From the NCBI RefSeq assembly GCF_030704535.1, contig NC_081821.1:1255001-1319000 (forward strand): a DNA stretch of 64,000 bases, read 5' to 3'. Shown here piece by piece: positions 46,785 to 60,000 of the stretch (position 1 is the first letter of the stretch; every line of letters begins with the position of its first letter). A program made the position numbers and the translations under genes. The stretch comes from Vitis vinifera (taxonomy: Eukaryota > Streptophyta > Magnoliopsida > Vitales > Vitaceae). Below the pieces are notes generated by a model. That model saw only the letters and a program-made list of their open reading frames with translations. It had not been told where the DNA came from and did no database searches.

Positions 46785-48557
46785 CTAATAGTGGACTGAA
46801 GGTTGAGTTGTGAGGGAGGACCTCATGTCTACAATGGCAGACTCGTCCGCCCCCATTATGAAGGCTTGTCTGCTCGCTGTTTTGAACCTTGCAACGGCTC
46901 CTATCACATAATCACGGCCTTCCTTCACCGTCATGTTCTTGAACAGCTCATCTGGGAAGCTGGTCAAGTGGTGATCGCCCTTAAGAACGGCTGCTAATTG
47001 GACTATTTCATTTTGAAACTCAGACAGTTGCCGGTCTTCATCTGCTTCTGTTTTCCTCAGAGGAGTCACTTCTGGGAGGGTCTCTGCAACAAAATCATAC
47101 ACAATTGCTTAGAACTAGAACTACATTTCTCTGATGAATTCATTCAAGAGTACTTGAAGGAAGGACAGGAAGGGTGGTTGCCTGGGCAGTCAGTTCGGGG
47201 AGAAGTTAACTCCCCAACGACAGACTCAAATGTGCCGGCCCAAGCATCTCTGTGAGTCAAGAAGTTCGATGGCAGGTTGTACATTTTCTTGATGGTGGCA
47301 GGGATGGAAGAGTGCTCGAATTCAGAGTTCTCAGCAGGCCCATTTGGGCGAGTCACAACTACAGAAACAGCCCAGAAACACAAAAATGCAGATCAACACA
47401 ATAGAATGGTCGATAAAATCATCAAAATGCTTGCAGATGCAGACTCAAATGGACTTACTAGTTCCTTTCTTGATCCAAGGAGAGACCATGATTGTAGGAA
47501 CCCGAACCCCGAGGCGATCGAACTTGAAGAAATCAGGAGCAGGGCCAGTGTTGCCATCAGGACTAGGGACATTGTCTACAGGGGTTTCAACATGATCATA
47601 GAATCCACCATGCTCATCATAAGTAATGATAAAAAGGGTCTCATTCCACTGAGGACTGGCCCTCAAGGTCTCGTACACCTGCTTCACAAGTTTCTGCCCA
47701 TTGGCAACATCATGAGAGGGGTGATCATCGTTTGCAGGCAATATCTTGATATCAAAGTACCTGGGCTCAATCACTGTTAGGCTGGGCAGCTTGCCCTTTT
47801 CAGCATCCTTCTTGAAGTGCAAATCATAGAGGCGGAACTTGGAGGAATACTTGAGCTGCCTCATATTCCTATAAAAAAATATTGTGGGGGCTTCTTGAAA
47901 GTATATGCCAAAGTCCTTACCATTCGCATGGAGTGAATCAAATATGGTTTTTTGTGGGAAACCTTTTATCAAGTTCTCCTTCACATGGCTTACAGCACCA
48001 TGGGAAGTTCCAGAGTAGACAAAGAGTCTGTTGGGTTGTGTTGGGCCAGGAAGTGCAGAGAACCATCTGTCAAAAACTGCAAACTCCTCCACCAGCTTGG
48101 CGTAAACTGGGACTGATTCTGGCTTGAAGCCTTTCATGACTGTCTCAGAGAGTTCTTTGGACATGGTGAGGGCTTGTTCGACAAAGCCAATCATTGAAGG
48201 AGTGGTGCCAGAGCCAAACACCTGCTGTTTCACTGCTACAAAGGAGTGACCTGGATCTGGATCCACATATTCTGCATCATCTTTGAAGCAGATTGTTTCT
48301 TCGGATGGATTCTTGGTAGAAACTGGGTTGCATTCTTTGCCTGTGACTCCATTGATTGCTGAGTTGGATCTCTTCATCCATCCAAGCATGTGATCGAAGG
48401 ACCTGTTCTCCATAACCAAGACCACAATGGTCTTGATGCGTTGGTCCTGTGCTGCAACCGCACCCAAATGGGCATCTTGGAAAACACTTGAAAGTGTGAG
48501 AAACAGAAAGAAAATGAAGGAAAAGGGAGGCCCTCTGGTACTGAAACCCTTCCCCAT
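46785..48557 (-). CDS. NPC: Non-specific phospholipase C (phosphoesterase family)
   Basis: Hydrolyses common phospholipids such as phosphatidylcholine to diacylglycerol, acting in lipid remodelling and signalling. Three exons: 47459-48557, 47182-47358 and 46785-47083; 524 residues from ATG 48557. An N-terminal hydrophobic signal (about 12-34, [14 protein letters not shown]) predicts entry to the secretory path. The phosphoesterase domain shows [54 protein letters not shown] and [16 protein letters not shown]. The C-terminal part has [33 protein letters not shown] and ends [13 protein letters not shown]. Closest in feel to the secreted NPC1/NPC2/NPC6 clade rather than NPC3-5, which lack a signal. 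Intron 2 uses a GC donor (CAG/GCAACC), the only way found to restore the conserved DCPETLPE. Confidence 0.92.
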
Positions 48558-49717
48558 CCTTGATTCTCAACTGAATCCTTCTCTTTGCCAAATGGGTTGA
48601 TAGTGTATAGCTTTATGTATCCTCTGTCTCTTATTAGATGTCCTCACCCATAATTAAGAGCGCAATCTCCACCATTTATGACTGTTGCACTTTATTGGAA
48701 AAACCACAAAGAAAGAGAAGTGCCGGCTTATGATGATCTCACCTTGCAAACTGATTTGAGATATGAAAAGGAAACCCAATTCCTTCTTCAATTTAGCATT
48801 CACACTCCCTTTCAATGCTGCTTTTTATTTTATTTTATTTTATTTGTGGGGATTTCCTCTTTTTTTTTATTTATTATTATTATTATTACATTTTTTCCTT
48901 AAATTCACTTTTCTATATAAAACTGATGTAATCTTTCATTGCAACCTCTATAAACTATCCACCCACATTCACAAGAGTCACAAGAATCCAACCCCCGCTA
49001 GGAAGTATCTCTTTCCATATTAACCACAGAGTCAAAACACAAAGATTTTGAGGATTTGATGTCCAAATGACTAGTGGGTTTTTGTCACAAAAAATGGATC
49101 TGATATTAACATTGAGGGAGATAATACTTGGCACAGTGTTCAATAAGTAAAAATTTCTCTCAAGAAAATCAGTCTTTGCTGGCCTTTCTGAACATTAATG
49201 GTGTTCCATCCATGGCCTCATTTGGAACCCAATTAAATATTTGATTAAAAAACAAATGTATTAAATGTTTGACTATGTTTCATTTAAGATAATGGTGTTT
49301 TCTAGAAAACTATTCTTGGGAAAATCCATGAAAAGACAAAACATAGAATGCAAAATCACATGCCATATGAAGGGGTGGTGGTGGTGGATACATCCACTGG
49401 ATTGGAGCCAGGTCTTCCTCTTGGTGGCTAGTGGCCGTGGCCACCACACATCACAGCCACAAATATAGACAAAATCACCACCATTACATGTATGCAGCTT
49501 TTTGAAAAGAATGGAATCATCTACTAACTTTAGTAGAAAAAATGCTTCTAAAAAGTGAAAATGTTTTTATATTAATATACCTAATAGTAAAATGGCATGC
49601 ATGTGAGGCAAGGGATTTTTCTTTTGAAAATTGGTATCATTTTTCTTTTCTTTTGAAAAAAAAATACTTAAATATTGGGTTTAAAGCCTTATAAGAGTGG
49701 ACTTTTTTACCCTTATT

Positions 49718-49750
<33 letters not shown>

Positions 49751-52448
49751 GATTTGAAGGGGAAACATAATATTTAAGGGTATTTAGATATAGCTTTTAG
49801 GTGGGGTTACTAACTTTTATTTTTGTTTTTAAGGTGGTATTAAAATTAGATTCATAATTGAAGAATTTTATTTATATTTTGAGTGGTGTTTAGTAGTGTT
49901 TCTATTCAAAATGGTTTTAATAGAAGTAATTTTTTATTAAATATATATATATATATTTAGAAGAATCATTTGTCAAGCATTTTTTTTTTTAAATATTATA
50001 AATAATTTTTTAAAATTTTAATAGTATTTTTAAAATTTTACCAAACATCTCATTTTTCTTTTAAAAACATTGTCAAGCAAACTCTTACTCATAAGCTAAT
50101 TATTTAAAAAAAATAGAAAAAAAAAATATAAAACAATCACAATATCTTCTTCAATCTTCACCTTTTTTATCAATCTTTAAATTCAAAGATAAATACATGA
50201 ATATAATAGAAGATAATAAAAAAAAATTGGGAAGGTAGGGAGAATATAGAATGTAACAAATTGGTAGAACGAAAGAGAAAGGAAGGTAAGGAAATGGAGA
50301 AGGAAGATAGAATATCGAAATAAATAGATGAAAAAATAAAATATTTTTAAAAATATGGAAATTATTTTATTTCAAAGTAATTTTTAGATACAATGAAAAT
50401 AGTTATTAAAAACTATCCTTAACCAACCACCTCTAAATGGAACACATTGATAGGCATGCCACCACCTTTTTTTCTTTTCAATTCTTTATCTGCACAACAT
50501 CATCATCAAGATTCAAGATGAGCAAATAAAAAGGAAAAGAAAGAAAGCATGGGTGAGGGAAAAGAGGAAGTGGAAGTGGTGGGCAAGAAGTCAAAAAAAA
50601 AAATAAAGAAGAAAGAAAGAAAGAAAGAAAGAAAAAAAGTAAATAAATAAAAGAAAGAAGAATTGACAGTCACTGTGTTAGGTTGGGTTGGGGCAGGTGG
50701 GCCGGGGGCCCCACACACCGACATGGGATGAGGCCTGGCGATATGGGCCGGGAGGCCCAGACACCAGCTGTAAATGAATGGATTTGTGTGTATCATTTAG
50801 TTGGGGATCATTGAAATGAAATTATATGATATTAGATTTAATTCACATTCTATAGTTGACCCATTCTTTTCCATCTCCCCATTTGGGATATGATAGAGGT
50901 GGGGTTGATGCAATCAGCTTTACATCAACCAATCCCAGATTTTTTTTTAGTAATATTTTATAAATATTTACAAAAAGCAGTGTGAATATTAGAAAGGATA
51001 TGTAATGTGCAACACTCTTACCATCTAAATGGACATATAGGTCGAAATCATCTTTTGAAAAGCTAAAAATGTCATTCCTCTCATCTAATAAGGATTAATC
51101 CATTCCTAATACTCACTCATTTCCATATACTACATGTAATGTCATCTCCATTTTCATTTTAAAACCCTAAATTTGCAGTACTCATCAATATCGTTGCGAC
51201 TATCACATTGAAAGATGGTGTTCGAACGAAGGTGAAGGTTTAAAGAATAGGTAGAATATGAGGAAGGATTGATTTTCTTGATTTAGTCAAATTAAGTTCA
51301 AACTTCAAAGTATGCATGTATTAAGTTGTTAATAAGATCATCCAAACCTAGAAAAATCCAAACAAACTTTTCTTTCACTCATGCAACAAAAAGTTGCAGT
51401 ATCTTTTAATGGTGAAGAGCCTAATCTAAGCTAGATGGCCGAGGATGACAATTTTGCTGAGTTGGAAGAGAACATCAACCTAAAGACTTGATATGTAAAA
51501 TTTTATGAAGGAAATAAGAATTTCTTGGCAAAGATTGAAGCAATTTGCTATTGTGTGTGATTGAAATGATGCATTTTCTTTGATGTTTTGATTTAGATTT
51601 TATTTTATTTTACTTTTTCTTTTCTTACTTTCTTCTCTCTATTTTGTCTCACATTTTTTTCTCAAAATTTTCAAAAATACTATTTTGTTCTCTTTTGAGA
51701 ACATGTTTTAGAAAACACTTAATTCAGACAAAACCAAGCAAGTCCTCCTGTCCATAATAGCTTTTGGTGGAGCCTTTTGAATGTGTATGAAAACCTAAAC
51801 CCCACGTTTTTCACAAACCAATGCAAAAACATATTTTTATCTCACTAAATATTTTTTAAATAATTTTAATAAAAACAATTTTAAAGTACAATTCCCAAGC
51901 ATCACACAATAATAACCCTTCAAACATAAAAAAACCAATCATACAAGTCACATCAACCCTAGTGGCTTTGGCTTCTTCCATAAAAGGCACTAGCTTTTGA
52001 CAACACCTAAAGAAACTAACCCAAAAGGCTCGATCAAAAACACACATTCCTTTTTGTCTCAAAATCAACGGTATATCCAGTGATGTTAAAGAGCATTGTA
52101 AATGAATTGGTAAATCTAGGAATTTGGGTGGGTATTGAGAAGCCCAGGTTTTTATTATAGACAACAAAGAACTCCCAGTGGTTCTGCTATCTGCAAAACC
52201 TTCTGTGAAAAGAATACACCGCAAGAAGCAACAGGCAACAGTCACATATTCAAAAACAATGCAACAGTAGCAGGCCCAGCACCAGATAAAAAAAATTATG
52301 ACTTTTTTCTCTCTTACTATCCCCCCTACAGAAAAACAGATATCGAGCCCGTGCTTGACCCCAAGAACCCCAATTCCGATTTGGCCCACTCATCTGCTTC
52401 TTTTTCGGCAAAATCATTGTATAAAACTTATAAAATATTTAACAATAA
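48558..52448. other. Long intergenic region
   Basis: No supported gene. It holds a (GA)n run at about 49,721-49,747, a (GAAA)n run near 50,608-50,633, AT-rich MITE-like sequence near 49,850-50,060 and 50,340-50,440, and a small GC-rich patch with GGCC palindromes at about 50,690-50,765. The 177-codon minus-strand frame ending at 51856 is hydrophobic-biased antisense noise over what is likely the CBS gene's 3' UTR and beyond. Confidence 0.45.
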
Positions 52449-54019
52449 TCAGTTACTGGATCTCTTCAGGTAGGCTAATAAGCCCATCCCAGCTACAAAT
52501 GCGGCGCCTGCTGCAACGGCACTGTATGCAGAAGCCCATGCTTCTCGCTGAGCATACTCCAAACCTCCAGTTCCAGAGTCCCTTCTAAGAGGGCGGGTCC
52601 CCGAGTAATCTAAATGTAGTCTTAAACCCTGTTGAAGGCCATTAACCAGATATCAGTCTTTGTTGAGCTACAGTAATAGTATACTTAACCTAATCTAGAA
52701 ATACAATGTCTGTTACAGCAGGTGGGTTAGCTTAAAACAGATGTTTCAGGGTACCCTTGTCATGGGATAGGCCCGATAGTGTGAATTTCTTCTGGGGTAA
52801 ACCGTCCAATTTTACTAGAACAGGTAGCATAAGGAATTAAGGGTTGGGTGATAAGTCCACCATACCTTCCAACCTGCTAACCTAGCATGCTCCATGGCTG
52901 CCACAAGATCATTATCTGATGCGAGTACTACTTTGTCATGGTCTTCATCTTCATACTATAGAATGTAGCCATTGATAGAATTAATGTTTGTAGGCATAAG
53001 GAGAAACTAAAAAACCAAACTGACAAAAAAAAGGATTTTAACACGTACCAGAATTTGCGGCAGGTTGTTGCGATCGATGTCATCACCCACTCTCTGAAGG
53101 ATTGAAGTTATGACATCTGTCAAACTCCGGGTATCTGAGCTCAAAAGCAGGAACCAAAAATCCCGTAAAAATCAACAATAATAAAATTTAGATGCCAGAA
53201 GTGAACCTGGCATTATTTAGCCTATCCTGAATCTATACCAAAGCCTGACCCAATGTGATACCATATTTAGTTTCTACACTAAAAACTAAAATCTAATAAA
53301 CAGCTGAGGACTGTGAGTTCAAAACATGGATCATCATCTAAAGGGTCAGTTTTTGGCATGAGTCAGCCACATGTAACGGTGGTGACATGATGGTCCAGTC
53401 TACAAGCTGCATAATGGGCAGCTAGCACTACAGAAGATCAGAAGATGACATAACATCCACATAATTGGTCCCTCAAAAATATGAGCAGGAAAAGTAGCAT
53501 ACCACAGGTAAACCTATGCATCCGTCCTCTTTTATCTTCAATTTTGAAAGCAAAGGTGTTATGCATGGCTGATGAAGTATAAGGAAGAGTTCTCCCTATT
53601 TCAGTTCCTTCAGAAGCCAATTTCAAGGAACCCTCACTGAGATGTTACCAATGAAGTGTAAGAAATAAAATCAGTATCAGATCACAAACATATCAGCATA
53701 ATAACATCAAAGTCAATAACCTCCGTGTTTCTTCGTCATCATCAGTTCCTAATGCCATGGCTGAGTCCCAGAACTTCTGCATCAGACTGCTTGCAGCCTC
53801 ATTATTAACTCCAGCATTGCCTCCCACCTGGTTAAGACAGAAAAATGAGTATTCTCCACAGTAAAAATATTACATAAATTCTGAAAAAAAATAAATAAAT
53901 AAATGGTAGCACATGTTTCTTGAGAAAGGAAATTTCACATCAGAATCTTCTGATAAAGATTCTAGGTAGGTCATTGGTATATATGCTTGATTTACTACCC
54001 AGTATGAATAATTGAATTT

Positions 54020-54059
<40 letters not shown>

Positions 54060-57000
54060 TGACAAATTTCTTGAAGATGTCAACCTCAAGTAGTTGGAAT
54101 ACTGCTTTACTTAGAGTTTGTCATAGAATCATAAGAACATCCCTTCTTTATTTTTAGCAGAGGCTAAGTTTTTCATATAAACTTATAGAATATGCAACAG
54201 TACAAGACTGACAAGTAACAGAAAAGTAAAGGAAAAACCACAGGAAATGGAAAGAAATGGGATAATCCTATCCCAAGTTTGGTTGGTGATGTAATAGAAT
54301 AAGTTATCTCATCACTTATCCTATTCTAAGTTCAACCAAACATGGGATAAGATAAGTAATGGGATATATCATCCACCTTTTTTTTATATCCCCTTTTACA
54401 TAGGTTATGTTAATCCTAAATTAAGATATAGGATATAATATAATATCTCATGTATCATATATTTATTTTTGATCAATTTTTTTTTTTTTATGCTACTTAT
54501 TTTGCAAAATATATTAGTTTTATATATTGAAGAACATAATATTATAAAGTTTAAATATTTTAATCATGAATATTATTAAATGTAAAAGAAATTTCATATT
54601 TGTTTTAAACAAAAAATATTGGAATGTAATATAAATTTTATTTTAAACATTGAAAAATAATATATATTTCATTTTACAAACTAAATATAAACATAACATG
54701 ACATATCCTATTAGATTTGCTACCTTAGGATATCATGTTCATTGGATATAATTTCCAAGGATATCATATCCAATTGGAAATGATATTCTAGGATATGTGA
54801 ATTCTATTTAATGGGATATGATATCCTAAGATATGCATATCCTATCAATTAAACATAACCTAAGAGAAGGTGAATAAGAACTTATATGTTAAAACCAAGG
54901 AAAAAGGGGAAGCAGTATACAAGATTAGTGGATGTTCCAAAACTATCCAGGACCGTATTTCACTGGGAGACAACAAAAGATGGCCAGCTGATGAATTGAT
55001 AAATTGTCTCCAGTCTCAAACTTTCAGGCAGTCCATAAGCAGGTCATATGGTTTTCAAAAGAGCATTGCTTTGGCTAACAAATAGTTTTTGAGTGTCCAT
55101 GAAAGTAAAAGTTTTGGCCTACTCTTACTCTTAGAAAGTGCAAGGCTCATCCAAATAGTTGTGGTTGATTATAGAGTGAAACTCAGCATCAAGTCATCAC
55201 TCAAGTTCTGTCTGCTGTTTAAGATGCCCCCATCTAAGAAACAGTTCAAAATAACTTCCAGGGAAGCCTCCTTGAGTTCAATTGATCCCAATTTCTGTAG
55301 TTTCTCAAGAACCATCTATGTTTTGTTTGCTATTCTCAAGTTTCTTCTTAAAAAATCCAGCTTGGAATCCATTTGGGAATTTACTTATCAGTGTATATAT
55401 ATAAATTTCAGAATTACGTTTTTTCTCCCAGAACTCAATAAAGACTCTTTCAACTTAAGCTTCCAGTTTCAGACCTGTGTCTTTTTTTTTTCTTTTTCTT
55501 TTTTTCTTTTGATAGGTAATCAGACCTGTGTCTTTTCTAATGGTTTGTTATCTTCTAGACCATATTTTCTGGATATGGTTTCTTGCTTATATATTTTTAC
55601 CTATAAAAAAAAAAAATCTTCTAGATATGGTTTCTACATCCTTCTGCTCATCACTTCTTTGCTGAGATGCTTTAATTTCCAAGTCAAAGGCTTAGCAGAA
55701 CAGCAGCTCAAGAAAAGAACTCTAGTAGCATGCTTCAAAAAACAACCAGAAATCCAATCTCCTCAGCATTCTGTAATTTCCAAAATGATGGATAAATATT
55801 ACATCTGCAATTACACATCTTCCAGACTGCTGCTTAGTACTGGTCCAACTTACCTGCATTCTGTCTATGAAGCATTGGAAGCAAGATAGCTCCTTTGCTG
55901 CCCGCTGCTGAGAGGAGCAACACTTGCTAAGGCACAATTTGACCTCTAAACAATCCCTGAATCAAATCTTGAAGAACAGCAGAGAACAGAGTCATCTGTA
56001 GCAATACACCTCAGGGGCCTTTGGGCCTTTCACGAGTAGAAACACATCTTGAGATCTTGCTTCTCCAGTTTCAATGGCTCATGAGATAAATGGTTGTGCA
56101 ATAGCACTTTGCTTTCAATTGGTTGACATAGAAATTGAGGAATAAAAGCATCTCAGATAACTATTCAATTATCCCTTTGAGTGTTAAATCTGTTCACGAA
56201 AAGTTTGTTTAAATGTATCTTCTTGGTTCCAAGTGACAGGATGCCACCATAACTTGTAAGATATTGGGATGCATTTCTGGCCACCACTTGGTATTGTGAT
56301 TATTTGTTTATTTCATAAGAGCTATCTCCCAAGGACTTCTCAAGTTTAATTTCAACATAAGTTTTTGGGAACCAAGGTCAATCCAATTTGGGTGCATCAT
56401 TCTAGTTCCATTTTTTCTTTTTTTAATAGGTAAAAACACAATAGTATATATATGAAGGGAAAAGGGTGCCCAAAGGACAACCCAAAACATACAGGAAGTA
56501 CACATCATGCACCTGACAGTGCATCACTTTAGTTCTGTTTAGTTCCATATAAGATCATGGATTAAGAATTACGTTCACTTTTCATAAAGTTCTTGGTGTA
56601 TGAGAAACTAATAAAGTCAATAAAAGAGCACTTCTATTTGGATTGAAGAAGCTTAAAAAAACTAAGTTTTCTCTAAACTTGTTGAGTGTAATCGCTCCAT
56701 CATCAATAACAGGTTAGAGAAGTGGCACAAGAAAAGTTTAAACATAGTTCCTTCATGCTGTCTAAAAAATTTAGGCTTACAATGCCACAGAAATCATGCA
56801 GGATTACTTTTGACTGTAACTGATTAGCCATATTAAAAATAGTGAAAGAAAAGTACGGACTTGACTTACTGTAGCCACAGCTGCATGAGTGATATGGATT
56901 ACATCAGCAACAGCAACTACACCACCATCTGCATCCAGCCATCCAAACATAAATAAACCAAGATGAGAAATCAAAAAATATAGGTATAAGTTTAGCTCTT

Positions 57001-60000
57001 AATATAAAGCATGTTACCTCTATCAATGACAGGAAGGTGTAAAAATTTCCCATCATGCATGGTATGTAGGGCATCAACAATGGGTGTATCAATTGTTGCA
57101 CATTCTGGATTTGGAGTCATGACCTGAACATGAAATAAAAAAAGTTATATTCAGAGTTAAATGTCATTATCCTTTTTGTTCATAAGAGAGTTTATCATGA
57201 AGAATTCACAGACAATAGGCGACACATTTATAATCATTTCTAGCAAAGTTTAAGGACACAACGAATTGGATTTTATTTTGACAGAAAGGCTGGAGACAAA
57301 TACCTTCTCCACTGGAGTGGATTCTGGATGAAGATTTTGTGCTATGACCCGCATCAGGATATCCTTTGAACTGACAAAAGTGTTAAATGGAGAGGATTCA
57401 TAATCTAAGTGAAATATAAGCTATAGAACTTTAACACAAATCTTCATTTCAAAGTAAAAGGAGAACTATCTCCATTTGAAAGTAAAAGGAGAACTGCAAT
57501 GTGCAATTTTATCGAAGAGAGACTCACGTTAGAATCCCCTTTGGTCTGTTTTCAACTGCTACGACTGCACAACTTAATTTAAGTTCAAGCATCTTCTTTG
57601 CTGCTGTTAGAACTGTGTCAGTTGGTGAGACTGTTACAACCCTGAAAGATTCCATGATATGTTAAATGAAAGTAATTGTATTATAGTTTGATAGTGAAAG
57701 CTATACAAAGGGCCATTTGAAAAACCAAATGAATAAATATAAATAAAGATATTCTGTAGCATAGTTTCATAGTAAAAGCTATAAATGGCCATATGAAAAA
57801 CCAAATGAATAAATATAAATAAAGATATTACCTACTTTGAATTCTCGGGGATGATCGTGGACAAAGCAGGCCTAAACATCCTCTCTCGAAGTGTCTCAAT
57901 GAATGTGCTAGGACCTGTACAAAACCAACAATTGCAGTAGGAAGTGAAACTCCTATCTCTCCAAAAAAAGGCCAGCTAAAATTTTCAGTTTTGTGGTCAG
58001 GAGCCAATACATAACTCAAGGATATCCAAGAAAAGATCTTTGAATGTCAAATAAATTAACATTATTTAACAATTTAAAATAAGAATGAATTCTTATAGAA
58101 TGCAAAACGAAAAAGAAAATGATGACAGATTGAATAGAGTTTTTTAAAGTATCGTTCTCCACCAACCAGAGAGAGATGTCCCCCAATTTTTTTCAACTCC
58201 TTCAACAGCAGCAGCAATGGCTTTTCCCTTTTCAGCTGCCCTCTCCATTCGAGCAATAGCATCATATAAACACTTTGCTATGTCTAGTAAAGCAATGACC
58301 TCCCCATTCTCTACAACAGGCAAATGTCTGAACTTTCCTGCAAAAAATCAGCACAGTGTTCAGTTGGCAAGTTGTAGAATAGCATGTTGGATGGAAAAAG
58401 TAAACATGGTTTTCAGGTTATCAGCAACCTTGCACCATCTTTTGCAGGGCTTCCACAGCAAGAGTATCAGAAAGAACAAAAATTGGGTTCCTTGTCATAA
58501 CTTTGGAGACTGGTGTTTCCTCAAGATTAAGTTCACGAGCAATGACTCTTGTTGCTATGTCCTTCAGCCACAAAAGGGAATGGTTTTGTGAAACAAGTAA
58601 AGCCATAAAAATCCAGGTAAATGTAGCATGCAAGTTTTTTTGGCTTGGCAGTATATCTCACTAGTAATTCAAGTCAAACCTTGTCTGTAAGGATTCCACA
58701 AAGTAACGCATTTGAATCAGTTAACAATAAGGCATCAACTCTACGAGCAGCCATACGGCGGCAAGCTTCATAAATACTTGTGGTGTCAGGAACTGTCAGG
58801 GCCCTTGACAGTCGCAATCTCTTCACTGTACGCTCTCCAGTCAGTCCCCTATTTCAAATACAAGTGATATTGGAAAATTTTGTTACTAAGATTTAAATAT
58901 ATGAACATTTTATCTTAATTTTAACCCTTTTTTTTTTCTTTTCTCTTTTTGGTTTATGGTGGAGACTGTAACACACATTAACATCTTGTGTTTGTGTCTT
59001 TAATTACGGTTTTTCAAATCAAGTTGCTACTATCCAAAGTCCAAAGCAAATAAAAAGGTTGAGGTTTTCAAATAAATAAAAAACAAGAAAAACAAATCTA
59101 TGGATAAGACAGTCCATACAAAATCGAAAAAGGTAAAGAGAACGCATAAGCACAAAGATATAGATAAATAAATTTAAAAAAAAAAAAAAAACAGTCAATG
59201 GCACATACTATTTGTGAATTCCGACTTAGAAAATGGGCAGAACATCCTGGGCATGGAGGAAGATGTAGTGCCACGCTAATATAACTTCCTAATTCAGATA
59301 AATTGTACTCACTATTATGCTAAGATAACCTCCATGCACATAACTAACCATCTATAAGGGAGAAGCCAACAGCAGTTGCGAATCTCAGTTCTCAAGTACA
59401 CTCCATGTCCCAATTATGGCAGGACTCAGTGTCCTTCCTAGTAAGAAAGGGTCTACATGGTATGTTTTCCAATGAAAGGACGCTATGAATGCCAATCCTA
59501 AGTACTCTAACAGTCATGTGAATTCATACATAGATAAACTTATAAGATAAAATATTCTTAAGTGCCTCAAAGCCATCAACTTTGGCTTCACCAATCCATC
59601 TGGATTCAACAATAGGCAAACTTCATGAGAATGATTCCTTTCCCATCAGCCCCAAAAGTGTGATATGATGACCCACCTGAAAATCCAATCAGCCCTATCT
59701 GTAAATCTTTTCCTCCCCCTTTAAACTAATACTCCATTTGATTGCTTGAAATCAAAGAATGTGTGACATAAAGACCTAAAAACAGGTTGTGGTTGCAGAA
59801 ACTATTCCAAAAATCCTTTTTTTTTTCCTCCCATTCCTTCTGGACAACCAAACAGAGCATTTTTTAACTTATGTTAAAAACAAAAAAAAATAAAAAATAG
59901 AAAATAGAAAAAAAAAAAAAACACTGAATTTATTTTCCCTATAACAGAATGATGGATAATTCTGTACAATCTCCAACAAGATGCGAGAATTGAACCAGTA

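Larger units (their letters stand above)
53822..56869. other. 3-kb intron 9 of the CBS gene, insertion-rich
   Basis: Contains a (TA)n run at 54,028-54,058. About 54,240-54,860 is an AT-rich insert dominated by ggatat/atatcc words, ending near caattaaacataacc; it is probably an old non-autonomous transposon, but its ends are not certain. Two or three L1-type tail insertions follow downstream. No nested gene is supported; the 266-codon frame at 55089-55889 is low-complexity and crosses the insertions. Confidence 0.5.

Noticed and set aside
50506-50796. Proline-rich minus-strand frame and GC patch
   Set aside because: Frame consists of simple-sequence and GGCC-rich DNA; no gene features.
51856-52389. 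177-codon minus-strand frame next to the CBS gene
   Set aside because: Hydrophobic-biased, no homology, overlaps the probable 3' UTR of the CBS gene, no splice support.
55089-55889. 266-codon plus-strand open frame in CBS intron 9
   Set aside because: Low-complexity, crosses LINE tail insertions and T-runs, no recognisable domain.
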